Assembly (NCBI GenBank): GCA_028699365.1
Contig: JAQVUQ010000012.1
Span: 1-16,376, forward strand
Origin: a bacterium
GTDB taxonomy: Bacteria > UBP13 > UBA5359
Reading direction: 5' to 3'
Length of the DNA: 16,376 nucleotides
The notes under the pieces were generated by a model. That model was not told the origin of the DNA, ran no database searches, and saw only the letters and a list, made by a program, of their open reading frames with translations. Shown here piece by piece: positions 15,020-16,376 of this stretch. Position 1 is the stretch's first letter. The number at the start of each line of letters is the position of its first letter. The translations under genes were made by a program, and so were the position numbers.

Positions 15020-15048
15020 ATAATACAAATTGTTAGTAATTTTATCAA
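15020..15048 (-). promoter_or_regulatory. Sigma-A-type promoter of the araC-type gene
   Basis: Read on the minus strand, TTGATA (complement of 15043-15048) and TATTAT (complement of 15020-15025) are separated by exactly 17 bases and match the consensus at 5 of 6 positions each. Transcription would start near 15013, very close to the ATG at 15006. Confidence 0.6.
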
Positions 15049-15132
15049 TTCCATGACCACAAGACAAGATGTATCCTGTAAAGCAACAGATTATGGGAGG
15101 CATACGTCATCACAGGGGGCACCTCATAATCG

Positions 15133-15145
15133 GATAATCATTATC
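15133..15145. promoter_or_regulatory. Palindrome GATAATCATTATC upstream of the DUF2961 gene (Fur-box-like)
   Basis: A perfect 6-1-6 palindrome ends one base before the AAGGAGG ribosome binding site of the DUF2961 gene. It equals the right-hand 13 bases of the classic 19-bp Fur box (GATAAT repeated, then CATTATC), and an additional ATAAT lies 2 bases further left than a full Fur box would have. It may be a repressor operator; which protein binds is not known. Confidence 0.4.
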
Positions 15146-15161
15146 AAGGAGGATCAAGGCA

Positions 15162-16244
15162 ATGCCTTTCAATGGGCTGGGCATGAATATGGGCAACCTG
15201 TCCAGAGTGTCTGCAGCTAAGACGAGATCCATCAGTCCGGAAAATTTTACCGGGGAAAAAGGTAAAGGAGGTATGGCAGAGGAGGGTACCGGAGCCTTGT
15301 GTGCCGAAAAGCTTGGCCAGGGGTGGAAAGTCTCACCTTCAATCGTCATCGAACCTGGCGAGAACAGGACTCTGGCAGAGATAGAAGGTTCCGGCGCCAT
15401 TCAACAGATATGGCTGACGCCTGCCGCGCGGCAGTGGCGCTTCAATATCCTGCGCATCTATTGGGATGGTTCGGAAACGCCATCGGTGGAATGCCCGGTG
15501 GGTGATTTCTTTGCCTGCGGTTGGGGACAGTATGCCCAGGTCAGTTCTCTGGCCGTATGTGTCAACCCTTGTAGCGGCCTTAACTGTTACTGGGAAATGC
15601 CCTTCCGCCGGAGGTGTCGGATCACCATGGAGAATATAGCTGCAGAGAATATGACGCTCTATTATCAGATAAACTATACTCTGACAGAAGTGCCGGGCGA
15701 TGCCGCCTATTTCCATGCGCAGTTCCGAAGGGTGAACCCTCTGCCCTATAAGGAGGTCTACACGATCCTCGATGGTGTAACGGGACAAGGGCAGTATGTG
15801 GGAACTTACATGGCCTGGGGTGTGCATAGCAACGGCTGGTGGGGAGAAGGCGAGATAAAATTCTACATAGATGGGGATGAGGAGTTCCCCACTATCTGCG
15901 GCACGGGCACGGAAGATTATTTCTGCGGCTCCTATAACTTTGATATAGGCCAGGAAAAGGGAGGCTACAGAGAGTTCACTACTCCCTATTCCGGACTCTC
16001 CCAGGTTATACGTCCGGATGGTCTTTACAACTCTCAACAGCGTTTCGGCATGTATCGCTGGCATATAGCTGATCCGGTGCGTTTTGATGAGGACCTGCGG
16101 GTAACAATACAGGCTCTGGGATGGCGCAAAGGGGGGTATCTGCCGTTGCAGGACGATATAGCTTCTGTAGCCTACTGGTATCAGACGCTGCCGACAGTGC
16201 CTTTTCAGCCGTTGCCTGAGAAGGATAAGCTGGAGATAATATAA
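15162..16244 (+). CDS. DUF2961 protein, glycoside hydrolase family 172-like
   Basis: A full-length 360-residue DUF2961 protein. Characterised members, grouped as GH172, act on fructofuranosyl (difructose anhydride) or arabinofuranosyl linkages, so a furanoside substrate is a reasonable guess; the actual substrate is unknown. Family signatures are LSRVSAAKTRSISPENFTGEKG near the N terminus (split by short variable spots), IWLTP, VGDFFACGWGQ (113-123), and the most conserved block GTGTEDYFCGSYNFD (247-261). E251 in that block and E271 in the GGYREF stretch are candidate catalytic acids by their position; I have not aligned them to a structure. There is no signal peptide or membrane segment, so it probably works in the cytoplasm on imported oligosaccharides. 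AAGGAGG at 15146-15152 supports ATG 15162. It is divergent from an AraC regulator and converges 17 bp from a sortase-anchored protein gene. No transporter genes are in the window. Confidence 0.9.
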   Translation: MPFNGLGMNMGNLSRVSAAKTRSISPENFTGEKGKGGMAEEGTGALCAEKLGQGWKVSPSIVIEPGENRTLAEIEGSGAIQQIWLTPAARQWRFNILRIYWDGSETPSVECPVGDFFACGWGQYAQVSSLAVCVNPCSGLNCYWEMPFRRRCRITMENIAAENMTLYYQINYTLTEVPGDAAYFHAQFRRVNPLPYKEVYTILDGVTGQGQYVGTYMAWGVHSNGWWGEGEIKFYIDGDEEFPTICGTGTEDYFCGSYNFDIGQEKGGYREFTTPYSGLSQVIRPDGLYNSQQRFGMYRWHIADPVRFDEDLRVTIQALGWRKGGYLPLQDDIASVAYWYQTLPTVPFQPLPEKDKLEII

Positions 16245-16261
16245 TCGAGTTACCCTTTGCT

Positions 16262-16375
16262 TTAATCCCGGTTTTTTGCCGGGCGACGTAGTCTGAACAG
16301 CATAAGGGCAACTATCGCCAGCAAGAAAATGCCTGTTGCGGGCAGACCATCCGCCTTGCGTCTTTGTAACGGAGA
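16262..16375 (-). CDS. C-terminal end of an LPXTG (LPATG) sortase-anchored surface protein
   Basis: Only the last 37 codons are in the window; the gene runs off the right edge on the minus strand. Read from the edge, the frame gives a short basic stretch (QRRKADG), then LPATG, a hydrophobic segment of about 12 residues (IFLLAIVALMLF) and the positively charged tail RLRRPAKNRD before a TAA stop (complement 16262-16264). That is the exact layout of a class A-type cell-wall sorting signal: sortase cuts between T and G and links the protein to peptidoglycan. It implies a Gram-positive wall and a sortase elsewhere. The protein's body, and hence its function, cannot be seen. A carbohydrate-active surface enzyme would fit the neighbours but is only a guess. 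It is too short for most gene finders on this fragment. Confidence 0.8.
   Translation of the reverse strand, partial: SPLQRRKADGLPATGIFLLAIVALMLFRLRRPAKNRD
16267..16283. other. Small hairpin CCCGG-7-CCGGG in the convergent end region
   Basis: A 5-bp GC stem with a T-rich loop (TTTTTTG) lies 22 bases after the DUF2961 stop and inside the last codons of the LPXTG gene on the other strand. No T-run follows on either strand, so terminator function is doubtful. Confidence 0.3.
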
Positions 16376-16376
16376 T

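Noticed and set aside
15007-15161. A sigma-A promoter for the DUF2961 gene on the plus strand
   Set aside because: No pair of hexamers with suitable spacing was found; an activator-dependent promoter under the AraC protein would not need a good -35, but that is not evidence.
1-16376. CRISPR arrays, insertion sequences or long direct repeats
   Set aside because: No regularly spaced repeats, transposase motifs or terminal inverted repeats with target duplications were seen by reading both strands.

Overview
The window looks like a chromosomal segment of a sporulating, Gram-positive Bacillota (Clostridia-like) organism of moderately high GC. The evidence is spoVG, the conserved run glmU-prs-ctc(bL25)-pth-mfd-prsA-like foldase-mazG-HU, strong AGGAGG ribosome binding sites, consensus sigma-A promoters, and a C-terminal LPATG sortase signal at the right edge. 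I cannot name a genus or species from the sequence alone.

Layout. (1) 1-1749: the 3' part of an AT-rich gene for a RecQ-type superfamily 2 helicase, cut by the window edge and unlike its GC-richer neighbours. It may be the end of an acquired (possibly defence) island. (2) 1860-3635: a WYL-domain transcription regulator and a small von Willebrand A protein, closed by a 17-bp perfect hairpin. (3) 3726-4028: spoVG as its own short unit with a good promoter. (4) 4164-13954: the housekeeping core. A full consensus promoter drives tRNA-Gln(UUG), and glmU, prs, ctc, pth, mfd, the foldase lipoprotein, mazG and the HU gene follow on the same strand with short gaps or overlaps and no convincing internal terminator. 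It joins cell-wall precursor synthesis (GlmU), PRPP supply (Prs), translation upkeep (bL25, Pth), transcription-coupled repair (Mfd), extracytoplasmic folding (parvulin), nucleotide house-cleaning (MazG) and the nucleoid protein HU. A strong hairpin after HU closes it. (5) 13955-14157: a gene-free stretch with several hairpins, ending in a large one at the 3' end of the next gene. (6) 14158-16376: an accessory carbohydrate-type module. An AraC-family regulator on the minus strand is divergent from a DUF2961 (glycoside hydrolase family 172-like) protein. That gene converges on the tail of a sortase-anchored surface protein that runs off the right edge.

The core order matches the well-known spoVG-glmU-prs-ctc-spoVC(pth)-mfd order of Bacillus. 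Here fin is missing between pth and mfd, spoVT (and spoVB) is missing between mfd and mazG, and the neighbours usual downstream of HU (an S4-domain protein, yabP/yabQ, divIC) are replaced by the AraC/DUF2961 module. I saw no CRISPR array, insertion sequence or rRNA. I found no clearly new multi-gene system. The best leads are the helicase at the left edge, the AraC/DUF2961/LPXTG region and several unexplained hairpins and palindromes.
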